A stretch of DNA of 64,000 nucleotides, from positions 748,284 to 812,283 of the forward strand of contig VYZI01000105.1 of NCBI GenBank assembly GCA_013397695.1, written 5' to 3'. The position numbers and the translations under genes were made by a program. Positions 37,795 to 51,683 of this stretch are shown piece by piece; positions within the stretch are counted from its first letter, which is position 1, and every line of letters starts with the position of its first letter. A model generated the notes under the pieces. It was not told the DNA's origin and searched no databases. It saw only the letters and a list, made by a program, of their open reading frames with translations. Source of the DNA: Centropus unirufus (Eukaryota > Chordata > Aves > Cuculiformes > Centropidae).

Positions 37795-40700
37795 GCATCT
37801 ACATTGACTGTCTTCTATTACTGTCAGCAGGACCTCAATCTCTTTAATACCCTGCTCCTGTCCAGCCAAAGGAATTCTCAGTCTGTATCTGTACATTATC
37901 TTCTACTAATCTCCCTGGCAAACAAATTACTCCATCAGCTTTTCCCTGTCTGCCCCTCCTTCTGTAAAGGCAAAATTCTGTGTTTCTGGAGGGTGCTCCT
38001 GAAACACTGTCTTCTAGGGAATGTTGCAGAGTCCCTCTATGGGCTTAGACATTCGGTAGAAACTCACATTGCTTTTGTTCACTTCTGACACCACAGTTTT
38101 AAATTCTGCCAAAGCCATGCTTGCTTTTCTTTCTGGCAAGTCCTCCTTCAGTTTAAATAAGTTCTTCTTGTGAAAAGATGAAATAGGAAAAGAGAATTTG
38201 ATTATGGAATCTAACCGGAACCTAGAAATACTGTAATGAAATACATGTGTTTTTCTGACTTTGACAAAAGATTACTTAGAAACAGTACACAGGAAGACAC
38301 AAATAGATAACACTGATATTGATGTCAATTGTTGATGGCCTCCACAGACCATGAATACGAAGATAAGCCATGACAACTGATACTACTAGGTTGTAATCAT
38401 AACAGAAAAAGGGACACTTCTAACCCACTGTAAAAATCTTTATTCTAGAGAACTGCACACTTTTATACTATCTGAGCATCGATTTTAGAGGCTAAAATAA
38501 GCCCACAGATAGATTTTCTTCCTACTGGGAAACTATTCAAATAGAAATCAAAACCTGATACTGTCGTAATTCTGAACAGCACCAAACAAAGGGAACTTTC
38601 CAGATTAAGCTTCTCACATGATCCTAAGGAACCCAGAACTTACTGGAAGAAGATGAATTCCACTCGAGTGAATGTCTGAAAGGAGCTTCTCCCCATTTAA
38701 CTAGAATGATAATGAGATTTTTCAAGTGCAACCTCAATCTCCTGCATTTTTAGATTAGTTTAATTGCACTGAGATCACTGATGTAATTTTTCATTACATC
38801 CGTGTTAATTGTAATGTAGGAATTAAGCCTACAGGATTTATTGGCCACTGATTCCTCTATCAAGAAATACAAACAACAGTATTGATAAAGAAACTACTGG
38901 AATGCTACTTTTGTACAACTGATATCTGGCTTACTTGGTGGGATTTCCTGCATTCATGGCTGCTTAACAGTAAACGAACAGGTACGAATTTCACAGAAGT
39001 CTTAGGACTTGATTAATACATAAAAACCTATGTCTCTGGCCAGATATGTTTCTGATTCTTCATAGGCTTCATAGCCTGAATCGGTGGATTTGTCATAAAT
39101 CCCTCTCTTAGCCTGAACATAGGGCAAAAAAGAAACCAACTGCATCAAAACAAATAAAGTAATCATTTCCTACAAAAGTACAAGTGCAAGACCCATTTGA
39201 ACGTTTTCCAACTTATGCTATTTTAACAGTCTTCAAAGATTTGTATCTCTTCCTGTCTGTAGTTGCCAGTCTCTGGTTGACCAGAGGGTCCCTAGGGATT
39301 CTACGACTCAACTTTGCTCTTCTATTACATGACAAAAATTTAATGCAAGGTGCCTCTATGTTAGATAATCTGTGTCCAACATACCTGATTTATCTTAGAG
39401 AATATTACAGATATATCTGAGTCACTGATTTTTATTTTAAGATATGACCCAACTTTTAAAAGGCCAATTGTAAAATTTTTACTTTATCTCACTAGTAAGT
39501 AATGATTGTTGGATTATGATCAATAGCCAAGAGGCAAAAATTAGTTCTCTTAATGCTTTCTAACCACTGAGCATAACAAAAAAAGATGGTTTGCTTGATA
39601 TAACAGTCCAATAAAAATATGATGAATGCTATTTAGCACATTTTTTTTCAAATATCTTTACAACTATTAGCATATAACTATATAATTCTCTGTTGGAGTC
39701 TGTGTCCAAGTGTTGAAAAGAGTGGCTTTTCTCTGGTAAAAGGCCATGGCTTGTCCCGTGCCAGAGAAAGACAGTTCCATCCCATTAAGCCTGACAGTTC
39801 AGCCAGTTTTCCACCCAAGTTTTTTTTTTTCTCACTTATCAAGTCCATGTCTCATCAGTTTAGCTCTATGTATCCACAACTGATATGCTACACATCCACA
39901 CACATACTTTGATATCTAAGCTCACCCCAAAAGACCATGGAATGAATCAAAGGGCTCCAAAGCGCACATTTATTGGAAAGTCAATTGAATATATTTCCAG
40001 CTTCTATTGACTGCACTGAGTTGGCTATTCAATTGCTCACACAGAAATATCATTTGACACAACCTATAGACCTACAGCCTAGGACGCTGTGGGTTTCCTG
40101 TAGTTCCTATTTAATATCTGTCATTCTTACATGTCTGTTTGGCATTTCCAAGGTCATCTCAAATGGCACTATGTGCCTGTGTTAAGTAACTGAATTGTAC
40201 CATCCATCTCCATCAAATACAAAGGAAATTTAGATACTCAAATCAGATTCACGTCCCTACAGAGCAGATGGATGAAGTCTGGTGTCTTCAATTTGAACTA
40301 AACTCCAACCAAGCTTACTCCTTCAGCTGCTTAGGGAAGCACCGATACAGGTCATGTTATTGTGGGCCAGGTATACACATTGAAAACACATTTTCTGCAG
40401 CCTACATCTATTTACATTGTGCTGTCTGATCTTAAAAGTCAGTGAGAGCTGTGCTTAGTCACCATATTTCATGTGAGGAAAGGAGGAGGAAGCCTGTGAT
40501 TCTCAAGCTGTCGCAGGTATGCACACATGTATCAGTCCTGTAGGGAATATAGGAATGATTAAATGCTGTCAAATACTGCCCAGCCTTAAGTCACAGCAAT
40601 ATGTGATGTAGATCAAACTGAAAAATCATCAGAGTTGTCCATTTGAAAATGAGCTATGGAACATCTTTTCCTACAAATCTGATAAATAAGGATAATTCTT

Positions 40701-43700
40701 ACAAGATATAATTGTAGAAAATATTTTTCTTCTTCCTGCAAGTCTTCCTCATCACCATTGCCTAAGGAAATTGTTTATCCTCACAAAGATATGCAATTAC
40801 TTTTTCAAAGTAAAATGGGGTCCCATTTTTTCCTACTCTCCATTAGACACTATGCTTCCAATTCTTCATTTGAAATCTTCTTCAAGAGCTCTGTATGCTG
40901 CTGAATTCTGATTCAGTGAGACTATATTTCACTCTTTTTTCTTCTCTCAAACTTAAGTTGTACTTAACAATATCTGTTCTCTAATTCTGCTAGTGGCAGT
41001 CCATGGCCTATCTGTACTATGAATACTCACTACTGGACCTGTGATTTCTTTCAGGAATACAAAAAAAAGAACATTGATTACAGTACTTCCATTTTGTTTA
41101 TTTAAGATGGAAATAAAACCAATTTTGTTTTCTGTAACTACTTTCTTCTCACCTATAATTTTCCCTTAATGATCAATATTGTTATAGAAACACATGAGAA
41201 CAAGCATTTACTTCCTCAGCTACTTCTGACCATTTGAGATGCCCTAGGTTCTCTGCAACTTTTAAACACAGTTGATAGAGGTGATTTGTGATGCGGGGCG
41301 GGAACAACAGACTTTCATAGTGGAAGCCAGAAACAAAGCAGAATTCTCTGCTTGGCACAAAAGGATACTGAATATTTATTTTTAAGCAAAGGAATAAAAC
41401 TTTAGCTGCCTAGAAGTTAAGTGCGTTTTTTAAGGTACTTGTCTATCAGCATGAAGTTAAAATGTTAATCTCTAGGGCACTATTCATAACAGACTAAGGT
41501 AAAAAATCCAACAGAAGCAGGATGAATCATCTCCCAGAGATGTGCAAAGTAAGCTTACATATCTCTTACTAGTTGCCTAAATTTTAAGTCAGATGAGACA
41601 ACATTATAGTGACTATAGGTCCGTACAGTGACCCCCCAAAAAGATAAGCTGTTAGCTTATGAGAAACAAGTTAAGCACAAAGACACAGAAATAAGAATAT
41701 AAATCTCCATACTGGAACTCAACTATTAGTTTCACAGGGCCTTTGAAAAACACTGTGACATATTTAATGACACTAACTATCCAAACTTTAAGATAGCATA
41801 CCTCAGGAATGGTAGCATTGTTTGGATGGTAGCCCTGTGCCAGAAAGGCGTCCCTCAGAAAGTGAACAGAAAAAACACTGCTGCCTGCATGTGAAGATTT
41901 TCAGCAGAGGTTTCCAGTGTGAGCACTGACCAAGCTTGACCATTTTGCTATTTGATGAGTTCTGACAAGCTCACAGACCAGTGTAATACACCTCCAGGCT
42001 ATACAGCTGGGACTCCAACCAGAATACTTATTTTCTGCTCCTGGTTTTCATCGGATCCAGGTTAGGTGTACATCTCCAGTGTTAACATTCCAGTTCCCAG
42101 TATTCCTAGTCCACTTAGAGTCAAGTTTAATGCCATTTTTCAGTGTTTTGACCTTTGGGCAATGCAATTAATTATATGTGCTGCCACTAGGCACAAGGAT
42201 TACTCTAAGTGTGGTTTTGCACTCAGTAACCAAGGATTTCCATTCACTCCTCTCTGAAATGAGGCCATTATGAGAAATGGAACTCAATACTTTATGCTGC
42301 TGTCAGTGAGGGAAAATTGCTTTTTAATCTCTGACCCCTTAAAATGAAATTGTGCCCTGGAAAGAGATTTTTGTTAAACAAACCAAATAGAAAACAAAAG
42401 ACAGTATGTGATTTCCTTCTGTCATCTCTGAATTCTCACAGATCAAACTTGTTGAGCCTCCATACAGGAAATCCTTACCTTTGAACGGCTGAATCGAGAC
42501 CACTGTGCATAACGCAATGTGTATTCTTCAATCATTACTTGATACATTCCCACTGCTGTGTACCACCAAGGTGAACAATCAGTAAACACTAGAGGCACCT
42601 ATCCTCTCACCTGCCAAATCAGATTCATCAGCAGTGCCTCACTGCTAAACTTTCTCTCAGCCTTTCCATCATATTTTTCCTTTTTCCTCCACTCTTGGCC
42701 TTTCCAGTTCCACCTTGAGAAAGGTGTGATTTGGGCTTAAGTAAGAAGTGAGTTCACAATAGACAAATTCTAATTATTTTCTTTCTTCTAAAAAATCCTA
42801 CTGGCCATGGTTTCTAATAAAAGAAAGAAAGATTAGGCTACCACCTTGCTGAGTCAACTTTCTCTTTCTGATGTTATAAATGAAGAGATGTTCAGCTGTG
42901 ATTACAAATAGCCTGAAAGATTTCACCTTCACTTGCAACAGCACCCAACTACCTGACATTCAAAAGCTCTAAACAATCCCCTTCCCAATAAATATTTCAT
43001 CACACAGATCTATTAGTTATGGAAAAAACAAAGGTAGGTTTAAATAAATGTTATAGCTCAGACCTCAATGAAGTTAAGTTGCTGCCTTCATGCAGCTCAT
43101 TTATCACTTGGACTGCTGCTGATTTGAACACCATTTCCTATGGTAAGCAGCTGTTTTGTAAATGGGTTGCATTAAAGTAAAAAAAAAAGCCAAAAAACCC
43201 ACACAGAAACACAAGTTGATCCAAAATAAAAAAGTCTTAAATCTGAAAACTCAGGCTGTCTTCAAAGGGAGCCAGAGGAGCAAGAAAAATGAAAGAACAA
43301 CTTTTAGCCTAGTCACCTGCTGGTGCTGCTGCCTATTTGTTGAAGAAAGTAAAGGGAAAAAAATTTTATTGTTTGGTAGCCTTTCTCACTGGCTGTTGTC
43401 CACTACCAAGTCAAAAGGAGCCTGAAAATATGGTCAGGCATGGATCAAGATGTTGCTTTAAGGCTCTGTAGCAATACAGACCACTTAGTGGCACATCTGA
43501 CAGATGACACAGGCAAAGATCTCTATCTTGCAGGTTTTGAGAAATCTCAGCAAGTAAATTAGCAACATCATTACAAGAGAATGGACTATTTCAGGTAGAA
43601 GTGTTGCTGGCAACCATGCACCAACAGGAGTGAACTGAAAGATTGAAATTGAGAGTTAAAAATGAAAAGATACCGCTTATCAGGAGAGGGAAGGAGTGGA

Positions 43701-46700
43701 AGGAAAATAAGTGCTGTGGAGGAGAAATTTCTTTGAAGTTCTGAGTGGGGAGCCCAGACTCTGAACTGAGCTGGTGGGAGTGTGTTGCTGTGGACTGAGA
43801 AACAAAAAGTAGAAAGAGCCTGCAAATTGGTTGTTTTTTCAGAGATTCAGACAATTTAGGGAGGGCTTCTTTTACTAACTGAAGATCACAGTATGGAATT
43901 GTGAGGACCCAGGATACCAGCAAAATTTCCTTCTGCTGCTGAAGAGGGAGATTAAGGCTCAGTCATGTAATTACACACTCACTTCAGTAATGGCTTTTGC
44001 TTGGAGTCCTTACAGAGCTCCTTACAGAGTTCCTATTGTAGCTTTAATTCAGCTCCCACCACTTTCAAAGGCAGAAAACGCCAGAAGAAAGAATAGGTTC
44101 TTAATCCCCTGAATAAAACTTCCAAGTGGTAATTACCCGAAGAAGAAGCAAACTCAACCACACTCACCCTGATGATACACACATCTAAGCAACAGCAACA
44201 TAAGGTTGATTGTATATGTTGCATCCTATAGATAGCAGTAGACTGTCATTGCAGGCCGGTTCCAAATCTGCCTTACAAGATTCTAGCTTCTTCTTGTCCC
44301 AAGACATTAAGTAACTATGAAGCTCTATTTGCACTGAGATATTCCAGCTGTGCCAGTCTACCGTGGCTTCACAGTACAATCCCATCATATCGTGGTGCTA
44401 ACTGACTGCAGAGGAGTTGTAAAAAGATTACCTTTAGAATGGTTTAATGGCAGTGTAAATCTACATCTTAGGGCATACCCACGGGGAAGAAGAGAAGACA
44501 ATCATTATCAGAGTATTTCTAAGCAGCAAGTGTTTTAAGAGGCTAGCATGCCAGAAAACATGAAAGAATCTAAGAAGGGGGTTTCTGAAACTTGTATTTT
44601 ATGTTGTTTTGAACATATGCATGAGTTATTTGTGCAGAAGTTGAAGTCAGCCCTTCACTGGTGGTCCCCAGGCAATAAGATCTCTCTGGAAATGTCACAG
44701 ATTTATAAGGTGCTTTTCCTTACAGTTCCAGCCTTCAAAATGCCCCTCTGTCTATCGATGAAAGCCAGACCTAGGAATTGCATCTTTGCAGGGAAAAAAA
44801 AATCATCTTTCTTAGACTACACAAGTGGGTCACTCAACTGTTGATTGCCTTTGCACTGGCAGTGAACCCAAATTAGCTTGACTTTCATGCAGAATATGAG
44901 GGAGGAAAGTAACCCACAATAATCAGAGCAACACAAGCAGCTCTTCCAAAAAAAATTGGCTTCAACTGTCGGGACACAGAGATGCTCAGTTAATGTGGCC
45001 AAGCTGAACTTAGGCCAATCTTCACATCAGAAAGAGTAACTTGTTTAATATGTATTAGTGGAGTTTGCAATTGTTTCTTTGTCTTCCCTTTAATTCACCT
45101 GCAGGAAGCTATGAACAATCTGAGCATAGTAAAACTGCTCATCTTGTCAATGCCAGCTCTTTTGTGTGATGTTAATCCCACCTAAGCTAACATCAATGGC
45201 AGGTACTGAGACCATTAGATGTCTAGATTCAATTTTTTTTTCCCATAAAGTGATAGGTGACACACATGGATTCATTTTCCCTTGAAATACCTGTAATGTA
45301 ATTATTATCATTTGGACTTTATAAACAAAGGTGGAAATAGGCTTCTCCAGAGAGGCAGACATCAGACCTATGTCAGACATCTTCTTAACAAAGAGACAAG
45401 CCATGTGCTGGAAACAGTTGTTCTCCCAGTCAGTGTAAAGGAAGTCAAGACCCCTTATTCAGGCATACATATCTCCACCACCCATGTTTGGTCCAATAAA
45501 TCCCTATCTTCCAGAAAGCAATTTGACCTGTGTTAAAATTGATGTTTTAAGATAGGTGGGATGAATCATTTTCTCTGGGGGGGTGAACAGTGACATTTCA
45601 GGAGACTAATCTGGGTCATTGGTATTAAATGGCAAGGGTCATAATTTCGGATTTAAGTCCAAGAGATGTGAGACCTTAACAGGAAAGAAAAGCATTGAAG
45701 CAAGTCTACTGCAGGAGATTAGTTCTGGCTAGTCTCAGCCAGTCTTGTTTGCCTCTCAGTTGGGGTGTTTTAAACTTCAATTTCCCAGGGAAAAGTAGGA
45801 CAAGAAAGTAAAGTCAAGTTTCTGTAACCAAGAAGGGTTTCATATGGAAACAGGCCTCTGTTACTCTACCCCTGGTATTCATATCCAACATAGTTGGATA
45901 ATATGTTAATATCCAACATGTTTTCATCTCCATTCTGCCCCTGAATCATAAAGCAATAGCTCAGCTTAGCTGTTATGTGTAAAAATAAGTTTAAGAACAA
46001 TCAATTTTTCTGTAAAGATACTTATTTCAGATGAAGGAAAAAACTCTGCTAACAATTAAAAAGTAATGCATTTCTTCCAAAGCTCTGACAGCTCCCACTA
46101 AGCCTTTTATACATGTGGGATGTAATAGCTTTTTTTGCTTATGATTAATTGCAAGTTCATCTACCACATACTCTATTGCACCGCAGATATAGCAAGAACC
46201 TCTCACTCAGTATAAAACAAGCACTGCTGAAATCAGAACATATATAATCATTTAGAATGGCAGGGAAAAAATAGGGAAAATAAGATAAAATTATGTCATG
46301 GATAGGCATTATGGATATTGCTGTTTTTCTATAGGGTCTATAGAGTGTCTGTGGTATCTTGACCATCAAGCTTCCACAGTGAATTGACAAAGTGTTACAA
46401 TCAGGACGTGAAGCCTTCAGCTGAGTAAAGGGACTACAGGCCATGATGTGGCTGCTAATTACAGCACCCAGCATGGACTCAGGGACCTCCTGTGGCATTT
46501 AAGATCAAGAGTGCAATGACAAATGGAGACCATCTACTTTCCTGAGCCGGATGATCATGCCTCTCATACTCCCAGTGCCCAGCCCTTTTGCTGGGATAAG
46601 GTGCCACATGTCTGATGTTGACACACAGGGCAGTGACTTGATATCTCAGTGGTGACCAGTGAAGAGTTTCACCTACGTCATGATGCAGCCTGCATGTACA

Positions 46701-48992
46701 TGTCCATTGAAAAGGAGAAAGATGTGCAGATCCTTGGGATAGGAGGTGGCAGGGAGTAGAAAGGAAAACAGAACCATTATCACGGCTGCCTAGTGTTCCC
46801 TTTCCTAGGCTGAGAGCAGGGATGGATGCACGCATGTATTTCACTCATGTTTTCCATTACTGTTTTACAGTTTTGTGGCAGCTTATTTGTTTGGGTTTTG
46901 CAGGTAGGTAGGGAGTTTAGACAGGGGACATCGCACTTCATACAAAGTAATAAACCACTGCCATTAGCATACAACAAGATGAAGGAGCACCTTTCAAAAT
47001 TTAAAATGCAGGCAAAGGAACTCAGAATGAAGTTATTTACATTTGTTTAAACATTTCTTTTATTGCAGGAAACCTAAATGCCTTATTTGAATGAGCTAAA
47101 GAAAAGCTGTTTACTGATGCTTTGTTATGTTAATGTACAGGTTGGGATTGGTGCTTCAAGTTCTATTGTTGAAGTAAGTGCACTGCATTATATGTAAACA
47201 TTATGCTAAATAACTAGTCACTTAATCTTTATTCCTGACAGAAATCCATTCATTAAGGTCTGCAGTAGGTCTTAAGCTTTAATGTTTCAGGGATGTTGAC
47301 ATTTCTGATTTCTCAATTTATGAACATATTTGTCAATACTATAGAAACACACACATTCATATGCAAATATACATAGAAACAGGGATGAGTAACAAATGTA
47401 TGTAAGCCAGTCTGCCTTTAGAGGACAATCACACTATACTAGAGGTTGTGGGTAACAGCCAAATACATAAATGAATTGGCAGTTTAATAAAAGAAGAAAA
47501 ACTTCAATAAGATTAAAAAAACAGTATGCTTTTAGTCTCTGAGCAGCACAGAAGAGTGTACAGAGAATTCAAAGTGTGTAAAATTATGGTAGCTCCCTTG
47601 AAAGCAGTTCACCCACAAAACCATTTGGCTGGTGATCTTACCAAATCCATCCAAGACATTTCTAACGGAGACCAGATCACACGCACAATCTGGAAGGATG
47701 GCCTATGACCCACTGCATTATCCTAATGTACACAATTGGCACCAACATTGCTTCCTACAAAATTCCTTCCTGCATGCCCTCACATTATAGTGACAATGTT
47801 CTTCTGGATGTCAGATGAGCAGGTATCATAGCACACAAAAGAGAAGGCATCATGCGCCATTGAAAAACCCCAAAGAGCAGGTAGCAATCAATGTCACAAA
47901 AACTTCATCTCATTTTTTGTCTATGTCTGACTGAACTTCATGAATGAGACGATAGACAGCAAGCTATGGTTGCACACATCTGTCTAGTGATCCTTATCCA
48001 GTAGTGTACAGGACAGCTACCTGTCCTCTACAGGAGATCTGTGTTGCACATTTCCTTTGGTAGAGGTATTTATCTTAGGAATATTTGTCTTGCTTCAAGG
48101 CTTGTTTCAAGGGCAAGGGAGAATCAGATGCATTTTCAATTCAGTACACATTTATGCCCGTAGCAGCAGTTGACTTACTAAAACTGGCAAAATCCTCATC
48201 TTGATCAACATATTTCAATCAAAGGACCTCCTAACAGGCCAGGCTATGTTAGCAGCTCCTGCTGGCCAGAGAAAGCAGATCCTTTACACTGTGCTGTGTT
48301 CATTTTCTGCCTGACTACTCTTTGACCTTCGTAGCCAAAATTGTTATTAACTCATTTGCAGCTTTGCAATCGGCTCTACTGTCAAGTATTAAATTTATTC
48401 TTGTCTCATTCTAGACTTCATGCAGTAAAAACTCAACAGGCTATTTTCAAGGCAAATGTAGGATTAAATGCAGGATGACACACATTATCTTGAATATATA
48501 TGCCTGTAAAACCCAAATGTATCTGAAGACCACACTTAGTGTCTGAAATATTGAAGTTCTACAAAAGTTGCTCTTATTACCCCAAACTGGCAAAGTATGT
48601 TCCACTAGAAAATGAGCTATAGATAGTTTTAAAAACACATTACTCGTTTTCAGTGAAGTGAACCTGTGGCATTCACTCCTTTTGTCTGGAGGTTTGTCCC
48701 AGACCTTCAGAATTCAGTGTGTCCAAGCATCAATGAAGAGGGACTACGTACTCACACAGACCTCAGCTATATTTTGTCATAACAAGACTCCACACACGTG
48801 AAACTCATTCTGGACTACAACAAACCAATTCATCATTGAGGATAAAAGGAAACTAACAGCTTTTGTTTTGTCAATACAATACAAGCATTTTTTAATTTGA
48901 TGGCTTCCTTCTTCCCCCGTCTACATCCCTAGAAAGTACTAACTATAAACATGGAAGAGTTCCTTCTGGTCAAACTATTTTCATAAAGATTA

Positions 48993-49092
48993 ACGTTTGG
49001 GTTTTTTATGTTTTTTTTTTTTTTGTCTCTGTATGTCTCATTCTTGCTCTAATGGAGATAAATAAATTAAAAAAAAAAAACAAAAAAAAAGA
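48993..49092. repeat. Poly-T then poly-A low-complexity pair
   Basis: A T-rich run (about 49001-49024) is followed 45 bp later by an A-rich run (about 49068-49090). The two could pair as a hairpin in single strands. It lies 470 bp below the second SNARE exon, inside the downstream intron. Confidence 0.75.
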
Positions 49093-49559
49093 ACACAAAA
49101 CTCTACTCTCAAATTGCCTTTAAAAAGTAATGAACACCATTCCCATAGCCATTATTCACCAATCACATCATGTCTTTTACTGACTCAGTTGTTTTGAAAA
49201 GCACTTTTGCCTGATTTTAGCAAAGCACTCCAATAAGAATCACATATACACTTAAACAATACACTTTTTATAATGTCTTTCCAAGAACAACAGTAGCTAA
49301 TTATTGAGTTTCCTACTGGGACATGCCTCTTTATATGCAGATCTTTAAATGACTACTCTAACGCAAACTGTTGCAGTTACAGTGATTTAATCATAAATAT
49401 AAAAAAAAGTTTAGTTCTTACTTAGAGTATACTTCATCATCTTTCCAGGTAGCACAAATCCAAAGCAGTATGTACCATGTGGTTCAGAGATGCCAAGTTA
49501 TCTCGTTATTTTACATACTACTGCTGAATATATACAATGGGTTTTTTAGTCCCACTTAC

Positions 49560-49642
49560 TTGGTGCTGACTGGCTTTTGCCAACTGCTCATTGGCTGATT
49601 CTACATTAGAAGATGCAGACTCAATGTTGGCTTCGATACTAT
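49560..49642 (-). CDS. TSNARE1: Internal coding exon, C-terminal half of the same Qa-SNARE motif (probable TSNARE1)
   Basis: This 83-nt minus-strand exon follows an acceptor (ttctgttgtcttaatttgcag) and ends at a consensus donor, CACCAA|gtaagt, with gt at 49559-49558. Its first two bases AT complete the split Asp codon (G|AT) left by the exon at 62154-62082. The next 27 codons read SIEANIESASSNVESANEQ then LAKASQHQ. Known of the family: the DSIEAN start directly follows the zero-layer HEQGD segment in syntaxin 7, syntaxin 12 and TSNARE1, and the heptad pattern covers the positive layers of the SNARE helix. It ends in phase 0, so the next exon should start with the basic linker and the C-terminal membrane anchor. 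I searched the rest of the minus strand for a basic-Cys-Cys start followed by a hydrophobic run and found none. LAKASQHQ differs from the corresponding STX7 (LSRAADYQ) and STX12 (LQRAAYYQ) segments, which supports TSNARE1. Confidence 0.88.
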
Positions 49643-51630
49643 CTGCAAATTAAGACAACAGAAGATAATTACAGGGTACAATCCTAAAACAAAGACTTTA
49701 TAGCAACAGCAATTCAGCAATTTAATCAAGGGCATATAGAGAAGAGAAGCTTCTTGTTTGCAAGCTGTAGTACTACAGAGAAATAGGAATGCCACCCATT
49801 TTGATGAACACAATGACTGGCAGCTCTCCTTGTGTTCCTAGATGGAGATTAACAGATGATCCCATTTCCACTGAAAACAACATGAAGACCGACAGGGAAA
49901 TCAAAGTATATCAGCTCAAAGCTTGTAAATTTACCAGATTAGAGTTAAATTACAGATGGGACATGACAGATTGTATATGAAATTATCTCATTATAAAACC
50001 GGAGGGACGAGAGTCATCTGAGTACACATGGGTTATTGACCATCTCTAGGTGTCTGTACTTGAGCATGTCACCTTGGACACCATCACAAAGACCAAGTTC
50101 ATACTGTCCATCCTAGAATGGGATGAATAACAGCTGTGTGCCACTGACAGATCAGGTTAACCACACCCTAAATTCATGAATCCCATTTCCAAGCTGCAGG
50201 GAGGTCTTTGCAGATGGCTTAGATTGAGGCACATTGCTGGTACCTAAACTTAAGGAAGAAACATCTCACCCTAGATTGATGTTGAGGGAAGGTGGAGGAA
50301 CAATGAGGAATTAACGTGAGACTACAAAAGCCTCTAACTCAATAAAATTAATAAAAATTATTCAGATGGTAGTAGAAAGAATTGGATTAACATGTGCCAA
50401 GGAAGTTTTAAGTAACTTATTCTTATATGTTTTAAGGAAAGAACATTAATTAAACTGGCCACTTTTGTGAGGAGTATAGAAATGAGGGTTTGCAAATAAG
50501 CTGTGGATAGTGGTTATGCTCAGACCTTGACATTTTAAAATGAAACAGTTTTGCAAGTCTGTTAATGCAATTATGCATTTCTGATGAATCAAAAACCAAA
50601 GACCAAAGAAACTATAAACCAGCACTATGGAAAAAACTATGGAAACTATGGAAAAAAACAAACTTCAGCTTCAAACTCGGAAACCTGTTCAAAGTCTTGT
50701 ATTACACCAGGGAGAGAAGGTTTTCCATCCCTTTATTTTAGGTTATGCCAGCTGAACTTCATGTGAAAAAAAAAGCTACACGGCTAGCACTTTATAGATC
50801 AATATATGATAATTTTATTGGCCATATCCAATGGTTCTCAAACCATTTTTATTAAGATCTTATTGCTCTGGAAATGGTTGGCACCTGCCCAAATGCTTTC
50901 CCTGTGTTCAGTACTCAGCAGGAAGAGATCAAAAGGCTTTTAGGGAATTCAGTCTTGGTATGTGAAGAAATATCAAATTTGCTTCTACACAACATTTACC
51001 TTAGAAGAGCTGCATCCACACACATACCCACATCAGTGGGACAGCCCTAAGAGTTTACTTCCAGTTTTTCCATTTCAATAGTAGTACAAAACAATGATGC
51101 AGAATTGTAACGAATGATGAACAGGAACATGAATGGCACACTGTAGTTTTGCCACATAAGTGGATCTACCCTGGGTTTATTTCAAAGGGGATGCCTGAGA
51201 AACAACATGTAATTTAGGCAGGTTTACAAGGAAAACCTTTGTACCACATGTCTACAGCTATTATCACTATTAATTGGTATCACAGTCCTGTTTAAAAAGT
51301 AGAGATGTCCCAACTCCAGGGCTAGCTCCGATGTCTTCTCAGATAGATATTGAGGGTGACCCACAAATCAGTAGTTGGTCATTCTACATATTTTAGAGGA
51401 GTGGCAGTATGGTGATATTTCATGCTTTCTGGTTAGAATAGAGAAATAGCTGAAAAGTGGTATATCTATGGTCCAGATTGGCTCTGTAGGATAGGTTTCT
51501 GGTTTTGCTTGTTAGGACAGTGCTGCTTGATCAGCAACTACCACCTCTGATCCAATTTCAAGCACTGTGTGAATGAGTATCTCTGAATATGGGAACAACA
51601 GAGCAAAAGACAGAGAAACCAAAAGATAAG

Positions 51631-51683
51631 AAGTTAATGTTATTAACTATTATTATTAATAAAAGTAAGTTAATGTCATTAAC
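51631..51683. repeat. Pair of near-palindromic GTTAAT/ATTAAC blocks
   Basis: 'aagttaatgttattaac' at 51631-51647 and 'aagttaatgtcattaac' at 51667-51683 are the same 17-mer with one change, separated by a 'tattattattaat' run. Each is nearly palindromic. The half sites resemble the HNF1-type GTTAAT/ATTAAC dimer, but the spacing is two bases too long, so a binding role is only speculation. Confidence 0.75.

Larger units (their letters stand above)
1..49559 (-). other. TSNARE1: Downstream intron (partial) of the SNARE gene
   Basis: Everything below the donor at 49559-49558 should be the following intron, running off the window start. It is at least 49.5 kb if the final exon lies outside. This is inference: the membrane-anchor exon was not found by eye, and a short diverged exon could be missed. 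It holds eleven CR1 loci, two assembly gaps and simple repeats, listed separately. Confidence 0.6.
36706..49559. other. 12.9 kb with no recognised gene or CR1
   Basis: Long AT-rich stretch leading to the second SNARE exon, with the tandem duplication at 37744 and the poly-T/poly-A pair near 49000. Two overlapping minus frames of 113 and 121 codons at 46157-46844 are open but unrecognised. No C-terminal SNARE exon was found here. Confidence 0.6.
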
